This document shows, in pieces, positions 1 to 6,414 of a stretch of DNA of 13,255 nt; within the stretch, counting starts at the first letter, position 1; every line of letters starts with the position of its first letter. The notes under the pieces are model-generated. The model ran no database searches. It saw only the letters and a list, made by a program, of their open reading frames with translations, and was not told the DNA's origin. A program made the translations under genes and the position numbers. The DNA is from Methanobacteriota archaeon (GTDB lineage Archaea; Halobacteriota; Bog-38; Methanoflorentales; Methanoflorentaceae). The stretch spans positions 15,023 to 28,277 of the forward strand of contig PMYA01000133.1 of the NCBI GenBank assembly GCA_003170935.1. Reading direction: 5' to 3'.

Positions 1-755
1 CCACCCCCCTTCGCTGTTCCGTCGAGCTTCGTCACTATGACCCCTGTTAAGCTTATAGCCTCGTTGAATGCCCGTGCTTGTTCACTCGCTTGTTGGCCAA
101 TGCTAGAATCGAGCACCAGTAAGCGCTGGTCAGCGTTTGCGATATCGTTGATGGCTATCATCTCTTGAACAAGATCTGATTCAAGCGCATGTCGCCCTGC
201 CGTATCAACGAGTATTACATCGTAGCGTTTGAGCTCAGCGATACCATGGGCCGTAATATCAACTGCGTTCTCGTTCTCTAATTCACCGTAAAAAGGTACG
301 CTGATCCTTGCACACAGCTGCGAAAGCTGGTCATAAGCCCCTGGGCGGAACGTGTCGGCGCAGATAACGGCGGTTTTTAAGCCCTTTTTTTGAAAAAATC
401 GCGCGAGCTTTACTGTAGTGGTCGTCTTGCCACTACCCTGAAGTCCTACCAGGATTACGGCGTGATGAGTAAGCGGGATTGTTATCGGCTCGCCAAGGAG
501 TGCTACAAGCTCTTGGTAAACTATGTTTATGACGTGTTGACGAGGGTTCAGTTTTCCGGTGAGCTCTTCTTTTAACGCCCTTTCTTTAATGCGTTTCGAC
601 AGTTGCTGCACTAGAGAGACATTCACGTCAGCGCTAAGGAGCGCTCTTTGAATGTCCCTGACGACCTCATTTAGCGTTTTTTCATCGATGCGGTTGGCTC
701 GAGCTAGTTTTTTGAGCGTTTCTCGGAGCGAGCTGCTTAGGTTCTCCATCACCAT
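1..755 (-). CDS. srp54: Signal recognition particle protein SRP54 (N and most of G domain; cut by the left window edge)
   Basis: The frame is open from an ATG at 755 to the window edge, giving about 251 residues. It is the GTPase subunit of the signal recognition particle, which binds signal peptides on ribosomes and hands them to FtsY at the membrane. The helical N domain covers roughly residues 1-90. The G domain shows the P-loop GLQGSGKTTT (104-113), DTFRPGAYDQL (134-144), DTAGRH (184-189) and TKLDGTAKGG at the cut end. The rest of the G domain and the methionine-rich M domain lie outside the window. The start follows the ftsY stop with no gap (TAAATG). A second ATG two codons in, at 749, is an equally plausible start, with GTG between them. 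It is the last visible gene of the eL20-pfdA-ftsY-srp54 series, so SRP54 and its receptor are probably made from one transcript. Confidence 0.96.
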   Translation of the reverse strand, partial: MVMENLSSSLRETLKKLARANRIDEKTLNEVVRDIQRALLSADVNVSLVQQLSKRIKERALKEELTGKLNPRQHVINIVYQELVALLGEPITIPLTHHAVILVGLQGSGKTTTTVKLARFFQKKGLKTAVICADTFRPGAYDQLSQLCARISVPFYGELENENAVDITAHGIAELKRYDVILVDTAGRHALESDLVQEMIAINDIANADQRLLVLDSSIGQQASEQARAFNEAISLTGVIVTKLDGTAKGG

Positions 756-1877
756 TTACGCATCAGCCTCGTCGAATAATCTATTCATAAGCCATTGCGG
801 GTCAAATTTGACCATATCTTCATAATTCTGTCCTATACCCAAAAAGAGGATTGGCTTGCTCGTTGCGTGCGCTATTGAGATTGCAGTGCCTCCTTTTGAA
901 TCGGCATCAACTTTAGTGAGAATCGATGCATCTATTGCCATTGCCGTGTTGAACTGGAGAGCCCGCTCCACAGCGTCGTTTCCTGCGAGGGCTTCGTCGA
1001 CAAAAACTACTAAATCGGCGTCTATGACTCTCTCGATTTTCCTAAGCTGGTTCATGAGGTTGACGTTAGTGTGGATTCTCCCGGCAGTATCTGCGAGAAC
1101 GACGTCATTGTGTTTCGCTCGTGCATATTGCACCGCATCGTAGATTACCGCCGCAGGGTCAGCTCCCTGTTGGTGTTTGACTAGCTTTACCCCTAATTTT
1201 TCAGCATGGCGCTCAATTTGTTCAAGAGCTCCGGCGCGGTATGTGTCCCCTGCAGCAAGCACTACGCTATAACCCTGATTTTTGAGGCGATAAGCCAATT
1301 TTGCGATGGTTGTAGTTTTTCCTGTTCCATTTATCCCGGTAAAAACTATAGTGACAGGTTTTGGAGTGTTTTTGATGAATTCATCGAAATCAAGGCCACT
1401 GACATCGAGCACTTTTAATATTCCATCGCGGAGCGCCTTTTCGACGAGAGTCCCAACGTCTTGGCGCCATTTTCTCTTTGTACCAACAAGCTCTTCTTTT
1501 ACGGTCTCTACGATTTCTTCAGTGACTGAGACCGCAACGTCGCTTTCAAGAAGTGCTATCTCAAGGTCCCATAGTGAATCTTCGAGGTCCTTGCCTTTGA
1601 TTTTTCGTTCAAAAATGGATTTGTCTTGTGTGGATACGTTTCCGTTGCTCGGTTCAATGCGCTGAGGAACTTGTTCGCCATATTCAGAAGCATGTCCAAT
1701 TGCCTCAACGTCAACAACTTTTTGTGTCGTCGTTTCATACGAGGCCTCTTCTGGCGCCTCATCAGATGGTGTTGTCTTATCCTCTGAGGCTTCGATCGTG
1801 GCGCTATTGAGCTCGCTTTCCTCAGTGCTGACGCTCTCTTTAAATATTTTGAGCTTTTTTCTTAAGCTCTCAAACAT
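756..1877 (-). CDS. ftsY: Signal recognition particle receptor FtsY
   Basis: This is the SRP receptor GTPase of the cytoplasmic membrane, partner of SRP54. The 373 residues comprise an acidic, low-complexity N-terminal A region (about 1-85, rich in Glu, Ser and Thr), a helical N domain (about 86-165) and the NG GTPase domain. Visible motifs are GINGTGKTTT (181-190), DTYRAGALEQ (211-220), DTAGR (263-267) and TKVDADSKGG (321-330). ALLESDVA (108-115) is typical of this family. The TKVD with Ala-Asp after it, rather than TKLDG, is an FtsY signature that separates it from SRP54. Its ATG begins right after the pfdA stop (TAAATG, no gap), and its own TAA touches the srp54 ATG. No separate Shine-Dalgarno sequence is evident, so translation may be coupled to pfdA. 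Confidence 0.97.
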   Translation of the reverse strand: MFESLRKKLKIFKESVSTEESELNSATIEASEDKTTPSDEAPEEASYETTTQKVVDVEAIGHASEYGEQVPQRIEPSNGNVSTQDKSIFERKIKGKDLEDSLWDLEIALLESDVAVSVTEEIVETVKEELVGTKRKWRQDVGTLVEKALRDGILKVLDVSGLDFDEFIKNTPKPVTIVFTGINGTGKTTTIAKLAYRLKNQGYSVVLAAGDTYRAGALEQIERHAEKLGVKLVKHQQGADPAAVIYDAVQYARAKHNDVVLADTAGRIHTNVNLMNQLRKIERVIDADLVVFVDEALAGNDAVERALQFNTAMAIDASILTKVDADSKGGTAISIAHATSKPILFLGIGQNYEDMVKFDPQWLMNRLFDEADA

Positions 1878-2303
1878 TTAAGGTTCCGCCTGTAATTGCG
1901 ATTGAACAGCCTGCAACTTTGATTGTAGTGCGTAAATTTGGGAACCGATCTGGTTTAGTCTAGCGGCGAATTGTCCTTGCATTTCAGTCAGTTTTTTCTT
2001 CCGCTCAGTGAGATATGACACTGCATCAGCGACGTCTACTTCAGCGGAGATGTTCGCTCCAAGCCCGATTATAACTCTGTTTGTCTCAGGAATTGTGCCA
2101 TAGACAAATGAATTCGCTCCAATTGGTATGAGCGTTTCTTTGCCTATCTCCGGCTTCGAAAGTGCTTCAACAGCAACAACTGCATTATCTATATCGCTTA
2201 AGCTGAAACTGACGAGCTCCATTTGTTGTTCATAAGCTTGGGCTTCTGCCTCAGATTGTTGTAGTTGACTGAGCAACACGCGTACTTCTTGTTCGCTCGC
2301 CAT
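1878..2303 (-). CDS. pfdA: Prefoldin alpha subunit
   Basis: This encodes the 141-residue alpha subunit of the archaeal hexameric prefoldin chaperone (two alpha, four beta subunits), which captures unfolded proteins and passes them to the thermosome. Two long heptad-patterned coiled-coil helices (about 1-45 and 92-138) flank a central beta-hairpin segment containing LIPIGANSFVYGTI and IIGLGANISAE, both characteristic of archaeal alpha prefoldin. The length is normal for the family. It lies between the eL20/LX and ftsY genes, the usual archaeal order. The start is four bases beyond the rpl18a stop, and no strong ribosome binding site is seen, which fits translational coupling. Confidence 0.95.
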   Translation of the reverse strand: MASEQEVRVLLSQLQQSEAEAQAYEQQMELVSFSLSDIDNAVVAVEALSKPEIGKETLIPIGANSFVYGTIPETNRVIIGLGANISAEVDVADAVSYLTERKKKLTEMQGQFAARLNQIGSQIYALQSKLQAVQSQLQAEP

Positions 2304-2307
2304 GATA

Positions 2308-2496
2308 TCACGCGTCTTTCATAACCATAGATTCAATTCGAATTAGATTCCGCTTCAGGCCGTGTTCGCTGCCAATGAGCGAGTACAACTTTTCGGCGGC
2401 ATTTTTCTCGTTATTGCTCGAAACTCTTTTTGAAAAGCGTTCCCATGAGCGCCCTGCTTTAAAGGAACCCGTTATTTGAAAGGTTTTTGTTTCCAT
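2308..2496 (-). CDS. rpl18a: Large ribosomal subunit protein eL20 (L18a/LX)
   Basis: This is a 62-residue archaeal LX protein, the single-domain form of eukaryotic eL20, located on the surface of the large subunit. The start METKTFQITGSF and the segment ENAAEKLYSLIGSEHG-like (NEKNAAEKLYSLIGSEHG) with the KRNLIRI strand are typical of the family. A stop codon lies just upstream of the ATG, so the start is fixed. A GGATGG sequence about eight bases upstream could be the ribosome binding site. A 164-bp gap with TATA-like boxes separates it from eif6, so it probably heads its own transcript with pfdA, ftsY and srp54. Confidence 0.92.
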   Translation of the reverse strand: METKTFQITGSFKAGRSWERFSKRVSSNNEKNAAEKLYSLIGSEHGLKRNLIRIESMVMKDA

Positions 2497-2572
2497 TACT
2501 TACCATCCATAATGACGATGCTATGAACGCCTTTTGATGTCGCTTATGATGTTAACATTCTCGTGTAAAGCG

Positions 2573-2616
2573 CCTTTTAATTATTGGAATACTCGCGGGG
2601 TTATCTGTTAAATAGC
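2573..2616 (-). promoter_or_regulatory. Candidate TATA boxes for the rpl18a-pfdA-ftsY-srp54 transcript
   Basis: The 164-bp gap between eif6 and rpl18a has two AT-rich elements in the minus-strand direction: CTATTTAAC at 2608-2616 and AATTAAAAG within 2573-2587. Either would give a leader of several tens of bases before the ATG at 2496. I cannot tell which is used. The gap itself is the best sign of a new transcript start inside an otherwise compact gene series. Confidence 0.4.
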
Positions 2617-2660
2617 TATCCAAATCCCGTTATTTTTGGATGCTGGGCTCGTTTTAAAGG

Positions 2661-3329
2661 TTAGAGAAACCCTAGTGAATCTTCTATTCGCCCGAGCTCT
2701 ATTCCTGTGCTGTCCCTACCGATGACGTAGCCTTTCGTATTAGCGAGAAGCGCAGAACCTACGAGTGGGGATCCATAATTTACTGTGCCTATGTTGACCG
2801 GAACGCCAAACGCTTCATCTAGCTTGGAAAGTTCAGTCTCTGTCGCTTTTGGATGCGCCAAAACACCTTTGTTGGTGGCATACGCGGCCATTCCAATTGT
2901 TTTTAAGCCTGCTACCGTACCACGCTGTACGTCCACACCTAATGTCTCAGAAACGACTCGTTCAGCTCGAGCTATTAAACCAGGGTGTATCAGCGCTACG
3001 GTGTCATTTGCGAGAATGACGTTTCCTGCTGCATTGATTTTTCCAGGAAGTTTTTGCACTTTTAAACCTTCGGCAAGTTTTTTGAGTTGTGCAACTTCGT
3101 TTCTTAGCGTGTTGCCGGAAACGACAAATCCGTTCGAGTTGCCAGCTACGAGCGAACCGACAATTGAACTCGAGCCAACGAGAGTTGGGACCGTGGTTAC
3201 TCCGAGTTCTTGTGAGAAGTTCAGCTGCGCTTCATCAGACATTGGTGGCGCAGTTAGCAAGAAATCTTCAGTACACCTAGCAAAGACGCCGAGCACGGCA
3301 CTACCACCTATCGTGATGCGCTTAACCAC
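2661..3329 (-). CDS. eif6: Translation initiation factor aIF6 (anti-association factor)
   Basis: The 222-residue protein is aIF6, which binds the large ribosomal subunit and keeps it from joining the small subunit until it is mature. The pentein repeats characteristic of IF6 can be seen: GVFARCTEDFLL near the N-terminus, GSLVAGNSNGFVVSG (about 57-71), LIARAERVVSETLGV, KGVLAHPKATETEL, and GSALLANTKGYVIG near the C-terminus. The length is normal. The start is GTG at 3327-3329, chosen because GAGGCGAT sits a few bases upstream and the family normally begins at this MVKR-like sequence. It follows rpl31e after 42 bases, the conserved archaeal eL39-eL31-IF6 arrangement, and is probably on the same mRNA. 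Confidence 0.96.
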   Translation of the reverse strand: MVKRITIGGSAVLGVFARCTEDFLLTAPPMSDEAQLNFSQELGVTTVPTLVGSSSIVGSLVAGNSNGFVVSGNTLRNEVAQLKKLAEGLKVQKLPGKINAAGNVILANDTVALIHPGLIARAERVVSETLGVDVQRGTVAGLKTIGMAAYATNKGVLAHPKATETELSKLDEAFGVPVNIGTVNYGSPLVGSALLANTKGYVIGRDSTGIELGRIEDSLGFL

Positions 3330-3345
3330 GTTATCGCCTCGAGGC
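3330..3345 (-). promoter_or_regulatory. Ribosome binding site deciding the GTG start of eif6
   Basis: On the minus strand GAGGCGAT lies about four bases before the GTG at 3329. It resembles the archaeal GGAGGTGAT consensus and supports the GTG over any downstream ATG. Confidence 0.6.
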
Positions 3346-3371
3346 CTGGGTTCTTTGCTCGTTAATCTTAT

Positions 3372-3653
3372 TCACGATTCGGTGGCGAGTTCTGCCTCGA
3401 CGACACCGTCATCGAATTTCATTGCTCGTACAGTGATCTTGTTTGGCGGATTGCTCGAACCCCTCTCCCAAACTTTCTCATTTATAGATCGATCAAGTTT
3501 GACTTTTTCTTGCTCTGCACTTAAATGGTGGGCGAGATACTTGCGAATTTCTGACATCGCCTTCTTGCTGCGTCTCCATCGTGGCGTATGTTTGACCGCT
3601 CTTAGTGGTATTGTATACACACGCTCCTCTTCAATTTTCGTGTCCTTCGCCAT
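3372..3653 (-). CDS. rpl31e: Large ribosomal subunit protein eL31
   Basis: This 93-residue basic protein is eL31, near the polypeptide exit tunnel. Family features seen are ERVYTIPLRAV (10-20), the RSKKAMSEIRKYLAHHL helix (28-44), the segment VKLDRSINEKVWERG and the PNKITVRAMKFDDG strand. The length is normal. The ATG at 3653 follows the rpl39e stop by six bases, and the ribosome binding site AAGGTGTGA lies within the last codons of rpl39e, so the two are likely co-translated. The C-terminal AELATES tail is short and acidic, as is common for the family. Confidence 0.96.
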   Translation of the reverse strand: MAKDTKIEEERVYTIPLRAVKHTPRWRRSKKAMSEIRKYLAHHLSAEQEKVKLDRSINEKVWERGSSNPPNKITVRAMKFDDGVVEAELATES

Positions 3654-3659
3654 GAACGA

Positions 3660-3812
3660 TCACACCTTAAGGCGACCTCGTCTCCAGTGCCTTCTCTTCG
3701 GGTGGGTACTTACCGTGCGGTTTGTTCGCACTATCACCCACGCGGGCACCCGCCTATTTTGCTTTGTCGCTTTCGCGAGCCGTTTCTTTTTTCCCTTTGT
3801 TACTTTGCTCAT
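3660..3812 (-). CDS. rpl39e: Large ribosomal subunit protein eL39
   Basis: This 50-residue, very basic protein is eL39, which lines the peptide exit tunnel. It reads [20 protein letters not shown], then [12 protein letters not shown] and a tail [14 protein letters not shown]; the PAWV...TNR...HPKRR..WRR pattern is diagnostic. The length matches the family. The ATG at 3812 is preceded by GAGGG about six bases upstream, and a TATA box lies about 45 bases further up. It is the first gene after that promoter, ahead of rpl31e and eif6. Confidence 0.95.
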   Translation of the reverse strand: MSKVTKGKKKRLAKATKQNRRVPAWVIVRTNRTVSTHPKRRHWRRGRLKV

Positions 3813-3853
3813 TGCAGTCCCTCTGTGGATGAAGTCGTCGGATTGCTTGGCAG

Positions 3854-3861
3854 TTTAAATA
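3854..3861 (-). promoter_or_regulatory. TATA box for rpl39e-rpl31e-eif6
   Basis: TATTTAAA on the minus strand lies about 45 bases before the rpl39e ATG. Transcription would start about 25 bases downstream, near 3830, leaving a short leader that contains the GAGGG ribosome binding site. It is in the only sizeable gap between the PP-loop gene and rpl39e. Confidence 0.6.
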
Positions 3862-3907
3862 CCCTGACGATCAGAGTAGCCTTTTGCTATTCATCGTTAA
3901 TAATTGT

Positions 3908-4510
3908 TTACGCCATTTGTCGCTCAAAGATTCGCGATTTTCGTCCTGTGACCTTCGATTGAAGATGCTCTTTTGGAAAAACGCGGTTTACGGTTTGGTC
4001 GCCGTATAAACGCTCCATGAGTCGACGAAGCTCGACTTCATAGTCAAACGAGATACACTCGCCATAGCTGACCTCAAGTAGTTCTGCAGCTAGGCAATCA
4101 ATCATGCGTCGTCCGTAACCGAGAAGTGGGCGGACATAGTCGACGTGCATACGGTCCTCAAAACTTCGCGCTTCCTGTAAAGTTAATAGTGGTGCCTTGT
4201 CGTCGCGCCGTGTGCCATCTGCTACTATGCGATAGCGTTCTGCTGCACGCTCAAGCGCTGCTTTATGTACCTCATTGAGTCCCCTGCTGGGGTATCCGTC
4301 TTTGATCATCGTGTCTATGGAAGCCATTGTGAATTCTCTTTCTAAGCTAATCATTACGTGGCGGAAACCGAGCATCTGCGCCAACATGGCTGCATCATTC
4401 GATATGATTCCGAAGGAAACCGTAATCAGTTCAATTTGTGCGAAGGGACTTAGAAGAATCGCTGTTAGTGTGCTATCTTTGCCCCCGCTAAATAAAACGC
4501 CGATTTTCAT
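3908..4510 (-). CDS. PP-loop ATP pyrophosphatase-like protein of the ribosomal cluster
   Basis: This is a 200-residue member of the PP-loop (adenine nucleotide alpha hydrolase-like) superfamily. SGGKDS at residues 8-13 is the pyrophosphate-binding loop, and a Rossmann-like pattern follows (ELITVSFGI, HVMISLE). IVADGTRRDDKAP (about 96-108) resembles the second nucleotide-contacting segment of the superfamily. There are no CxxC pairs of the kind used by tRNA thiolases such as TtcA, so thiolation is not supported. Related proteins in other archaea sit in this same place beside PDCD5 and eL39. Its ATG overlaps the pdcd5 stop (ATGA). Inference: it adenylates some RNA or protein component of translation; the substrate is unknown to me. 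Confidence 0.85.
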   Translation of the reverse strand: MKIGVLFSGGKDSTLTAILLSPFAQIELITVSFGIISNDAAMLAQMLGFRHVMISLEREFTMASIDTMIKDGYPSRGLNEVHKAALERAAERYRIVADGTRRDDKAPLLTLQEARSFEDRMHVDYVRPLLGYGRRMIDCLAAELLEVSYGECISFDYEVELRRLMERLYGDQTVNRVFPKEHLQSKVTGRKSRIFERQMA

Positions 4511-4836
4511 CTGCGCGTGATATGTATGTTCTGCTTTTTGGGGGCAAGTTTTTTGAGGAGTTGCTTAAGTTGTTCGTCGGTTATCTGTCCAGAAAGCCGT
4601 CCGCTTTGATGTAGCGCAAGCAGTTGTGATTCTACCGAGTCCGCAAAGTCGGGTCGAGTCAATCTGACGCTGTTGAGTCGTTCTCGCGCTTCAGGCGTCA
4701 ACACCTGTCGCAGGAGCGCGCTTTTTAAGGCTTGGGCTTGTTCGATCTCCTCGGTGGACGGCCCTTGCACCCCACTCTGTTGTGCTTGGAGTTGTTCGAG
4801 GCGCCGTTTCCGTATTTGTTCCAAGTCATCGTCCAT
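4507..4836 (-). CDS. PDCD5-family DNA-binding protein
   Basis: This 109-residue protein belongs to the archaeal PDCD5/TFAR19 family. It starts with a charged helix (DLEQIRKRRLEQLQAQQ), followed by a helical core with ALLRQVLTPEARERLNSVRL (about 39-58) and DFADSVESQLLALHQSGRL, then ITDEQLKQLLKKL and a basic tail. These are the family's hallmark segments. Archaeal members bind DNA in vitro, but their cellular role is unsettled. Its conserved position between eS19 and eL39 suggests a link with ribosomes or translation. AGAGGG lies upstream of the ATG. It overlaps the next gene by four bases (ATGA), which suggests coupled translation. Confidence 0.94.
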   Translation of the reverse strand: MDDDLEQIRKRRLEQLQAQQSGVQGPSTEEIEQAQALKSALLRQVLTPEARERLNSVRLTRPDFADSVESQLLALHQSGRLSGQITDEQLKQLLKKLAPKKQNIHITRR

Positions 4837-4855
4837 AATTAACCCTCTGCATCAG

Positions 4856-5275
4856 CTACGCGCTTTTTGAGAGCTCATAAGCGCCGTTATCTAAGAACGC
4901 TCTACCCTCCGACGAGATCTCTCGGCCTTTTGGGGTCGTTCTCACTAAGCCTGCGTTTTCGAGCTGCTGCATTGCTTTTCGAATTATGGAACCGCTGCCT
5001 TTAACGAAACGTTCGGGTTTTACTGAGTTATCAGTCTTGCCACCATAAACAGAGCGCAAGCGTTGGGTCCCGACAGGACCGTCAATTGCGATCCGCCTTA
5101 GCAGTGCAGCGCAGCGGACGTACCACCAGTCATCGTTTTGCGGTGGGTGCTCCTTATGCACTCCGGTCTTTACCCACGTTGCCCATTCGGGAGGTGCAAA
5201 TCGTTCATCATCCTTTAGCTTCATTGCGGTCAATTCAATAAGTTTGGTTGCGGAAACATCATAAAGTGTGGTCAT
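4856..5275 (-). CDS. rps19e: Small ribosomal subunit protein eS19
   Basis: This 139-residue protein is eS19, a head protein of the small subunit needed for its maturation. Diagnostic segments are [12 protein letters not shown] at the N-terminus, [18 protein letters not shown] (28-45), [19 protein letters not shown] (48-66), RLRSVYGG (73-80) and [19 protein letters not shown] (93-111), followed by [14 protein letters not shown]. The length is slightly short but within the family range. GGGAGAT sits just upstream of the ATG. A TATA box 56-63 bases upstream overlaps the stop codon of the preceding gene, so eS19 may be transcribed separately as well as by read-through. Confidence 0.96.
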   Translation of the reverse strand: MTTLYDVSATKLIELTAMKLKDDERFAPPEWATWVKTGVHKEHPPQNDDWWYVRCAALLRRIAIDGPVGTQRLRSVYGGKTDNSVKPERFVKGSGSIIRKAMQQLENAGLVRTTPKGREISSEGRAFLDNGAYELSKSA

Positions 5276-5330
5276 TTAATCTCCCAAATTGGACTTCTTG
5301 CTGGAATCAAGCGATTTTACGTCCTTTTTA

Positions 5331-5338
5331 CTTATATC
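5331..5338 (-). promoter_or_regulatory. TATA box for rps19e overlapping the preceding stop codon
   Basis: GATATAAG on the minus strand lies 56-63 bases before the rps19e ATG. Its first bases are part of the TGA stop of the CRM/YhbY gene (5337-5339). A transcript starting about 25 bases downstream would have a leader of roughly 30 bases containing the GGGAGAT site. Confidence 0.5.
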
Positions 5339-5651
5339 ATTTTCTCTGATGCGTAACGCTGTTTTTTGACGTCTGTTTTATGCGGTATGGCGAAAGATAA
5401 ACTGCAGTTGCGCCTTTCAAATCGACCAACTGCGCGTCCGATGCCTGACCAAGTTCGTGTGCTATCTCATCACGACTTGATTCGATCAAAGCGGTTTTGA
5501 GAATTCTTACTTTAACCATTTTTCGTAACTTAAGCTGCTCTTGCAGTTCAAGTACGATAGCAGCGTTTGCGCCATTCTTACCGATCCATAGCGTCGGTAC
5601 GAGTTCTGAAGAAAGCGCCTTGAGTTTTTGTGCCTCTATCCCTTTAGCCAT
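5337..5651 (-). CDS. CRM-domain (YhbY family) RNA-binding protein
   Basis: This 104-residue protein is a stand-alone CRM domain, the fold of bacterial YhbY and plant CRS1. It opens with LKALSSELVPTLWIGKNGAN: the GKNG loop (24-27) is the conserved RNA-contacting GxxG motif. It continues with an ELQEQLKLRKMVKVRIL helix-strand segment and GQASDAQLVDLKGATAVYLSPYR, typical of the domain end. YhbY proteins bind pre-ribosomal large subunits, and the archaeal form is expected to help ribosome assembly. It lies between the RNase P subunit and eS19 genes, a frequent archaeal arrangement. The C-terminus is a short basic tail. Confidence 0.93.
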   Translation of the reverse strand: MAKGIEAQKLKALSSELVPTLWIGKNGANAAIVLELQEQLKLRKMVKVRILKTALIESSRDEIAHELGQASDAQLVDLKGATAVYLSPYRIKQTSKNSVTHQRK

Positions 5652-5669
5652 ACTGATGCAACCTTTTAT

Positions 5670-5969
5670 TTAATAACGTCTCATATCGTGACACCTTAAG
5701 CACGTAATGACGGTCCGCTTGTCTTTTATTCGAACGCGTGCATTCGCCCCGTACACGAAAAATGCTCCGCAGCTTCTGCAAAAACGCATTTTGTAAGTCT
5801 TTCGCAAAGGCACTCTATGTTTTGTTGCTAATTTCTGCACTAGCTCAACGTAGCGATCGCTTCTTTGCGCGTTAGCGGGAAACTCGATGAAAGCCTCTTC
5901 AAAGAGGCGGTCTATACGCTGTAAAACGATGTCTCTCACAAATTCCTTTTTCTTCTGTCGTCGGGACAT
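5670..5969 (-). CDS. rnp4: RNase P protein component 4 (Rpp21/Rpr2 family)
   Basis: This is the zinc-ribbon protein of archaeal RNase P, which matures tRNA 5' ends; it pairs with Rpp29 in the holoenzyme. Starting at the ATG at 5969 the protein has 99 residues: a very basic helix (MSRRQKKKEFVRDIVLQRI), a second helix (YVELVQKLATKHRVPL), then a zinc ribbon with C64/C67 (CRSC) and C90/C93 (CLRC). The frame can be extended to a TTG at 5990 (106 residues), but I prefer the ATG: a TATA-like element about 30 bases upstream would place the transcript start at or near it, suggesting a leaderless mRNA. Divergent from tRNA-Gly, which needs this enzyme. Confidence 0.92.
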   Translation of the reverse strand: MSRRQKKKEFVRDIVLQRIDRLFEEAFIEFPANAQRSDRYVELVQKLATKHRVPLRKTYKMRFCRSCGAFFVYGANARVRIKDKRTVITCLRCHDMRRY

Positions 5970-5993
5970 TTTTTTGCGTGCGTTGTGCAAAGC

Positions 5994-6004
5994 ATTAATA
6001 TATG
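5994..6004. promoter_or_regulatory. Shared TATA element between rnp4 and tRNA-Gly
   Basis: ATTAATATATG lies between the divergent genes. It is AT-only over nine or more bases and nearly symmetric, so it reads as a TATA box both ways. Its centre is about 30 bases from the rnp4 ATG (5969) and about 31 bases before the first base of the tRNA (6030), the right spacing for both. Whether one box or two overlapping boxes are used cannot be told. Confidence 0.45.
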
Positions 6005-6029
6005 TTCTGTTAAAGTAATTTTTCGTCGC

Positions 6030-6113
6030 GCACCGATGGTCTAGTGGCTATGACTTGGGCCTTCCAACTCGTGAAGAAAGCCCACAACCCGGGTTCGAAT
6101 CCCGGTCGGTGCA
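6030..6113 (+). tRNA. tRNA-Gly (anticodon UCC) with a 12-nt intron
   Basis: The cloverleaf is complete. Acceptor GCACCGA (6030-6036) pairs with TCGGTGC (6106-6112), and discriminator A is at 6113. The D stem is GTC/GAC (6039-6041 with 6052-6054). The anticodon stem is TGGGC (6056-6060) with GCCCA (6080-6084). The T stem is CCGGG/CCCGG around loop TTCGAAT (6094-6100). The anticodon TCC is at 6063-6065, after T33. The 3' CCA is not encoded. The anticodon loop is interrupted after A37 (6066) by twelve bases, leaving a 72-nt mature tRNA. It reads GGA and, by wobble, other glycine codons. Confidence 0.96.
6067..6078 (+). other. Canonical-position tRNA intron, 12 nt, with a bulge-helix splicing motif
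   Basis: The intron ACTCGTGAAGAA lies between positions 37 and 38. Loop bases CTTC (6061-6064) pair perfectly with intron GAAG (6073-6076), forming the 4-bp central helix. The 3' bulge is AA|A (6077-6079), cut after its second base, and the 5' site is CA|A (6065-6067). There is no inner helix: the 5' site sits in an eight-base terminal loop, so this is a relaxed bulge-helix-loop form of the archaeal splicing motif. Confidence 0.9.
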
Positions 6114-6144
6114 TTGTCTGTGGTACCGTCGTTCACAAAGCACA

Positions 6145-6414
6145 TCAAAGCATTCTGGTGACGGCAACCGCTTGAACGCTTTCTACTTCGCCAATTTGCG
6201 ATATAGAACCTTCTACAGCTTCAGTTCCACCCTCTTTGTCTTCAACGATAAAAGTGATCATTAACGCTTTTAGCCCGAAGGCGATGGGTTGCACCTCACA
6301 GCTGTACATCCGCCCATAATCCGCGACCTGAGATGTGATTTGGTCGCTTAAACCTTTCAAATCAACGTCAGGGCTGCTTGGCATAATTTTAAGCTGGACT
6401 GCTACTTCCCCCAT
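6145..6414 (-). CDS. ef1b: Translation elongation factor aEF-1beta
   Basis: This 89-residue protein is the archaeal guanine nucleotide exchange factor for EF-1alpha. It begins MGEVAVQLKIMPSSPDVDL, the typical opening, followed by LKGLSDQI, the YSCEVQPIAFGLKALMITFIV strand region and the closing EVESVQAVAVTRML. The family has about 88-91 residues, so it is full length. Its ATG starts directly after the stop of the zinc-ribbon gene (TAGATG), a coupling widespread in archaea. It converges on the tRNA gene with a 31-bp gap. Confidence 0.95.
   Translation of the reverse strand: MGEVAVQLKIMPSSPDVDLKGLSDQITSQVADYGRMYSCEVQPIAFGLKALMITFIVEDKEGGTEAVEGSISQIGEVESVQAVAVTRML

Noticed and set aside
2785..3858. 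Long plus-strand frame (357 codons) across eif6, rpl31e and rpl39e
   Set aside because: It is the antisense shadow of three well-conserved genes and has no protein family features of its own.
5970..5990. N-terminal extension of rnp4 to a TTG start
   Set aside because: The ATG at 5969 gives a normal family start with basic residues and fits the spacing of the TATA element; TTG would need another promoter.
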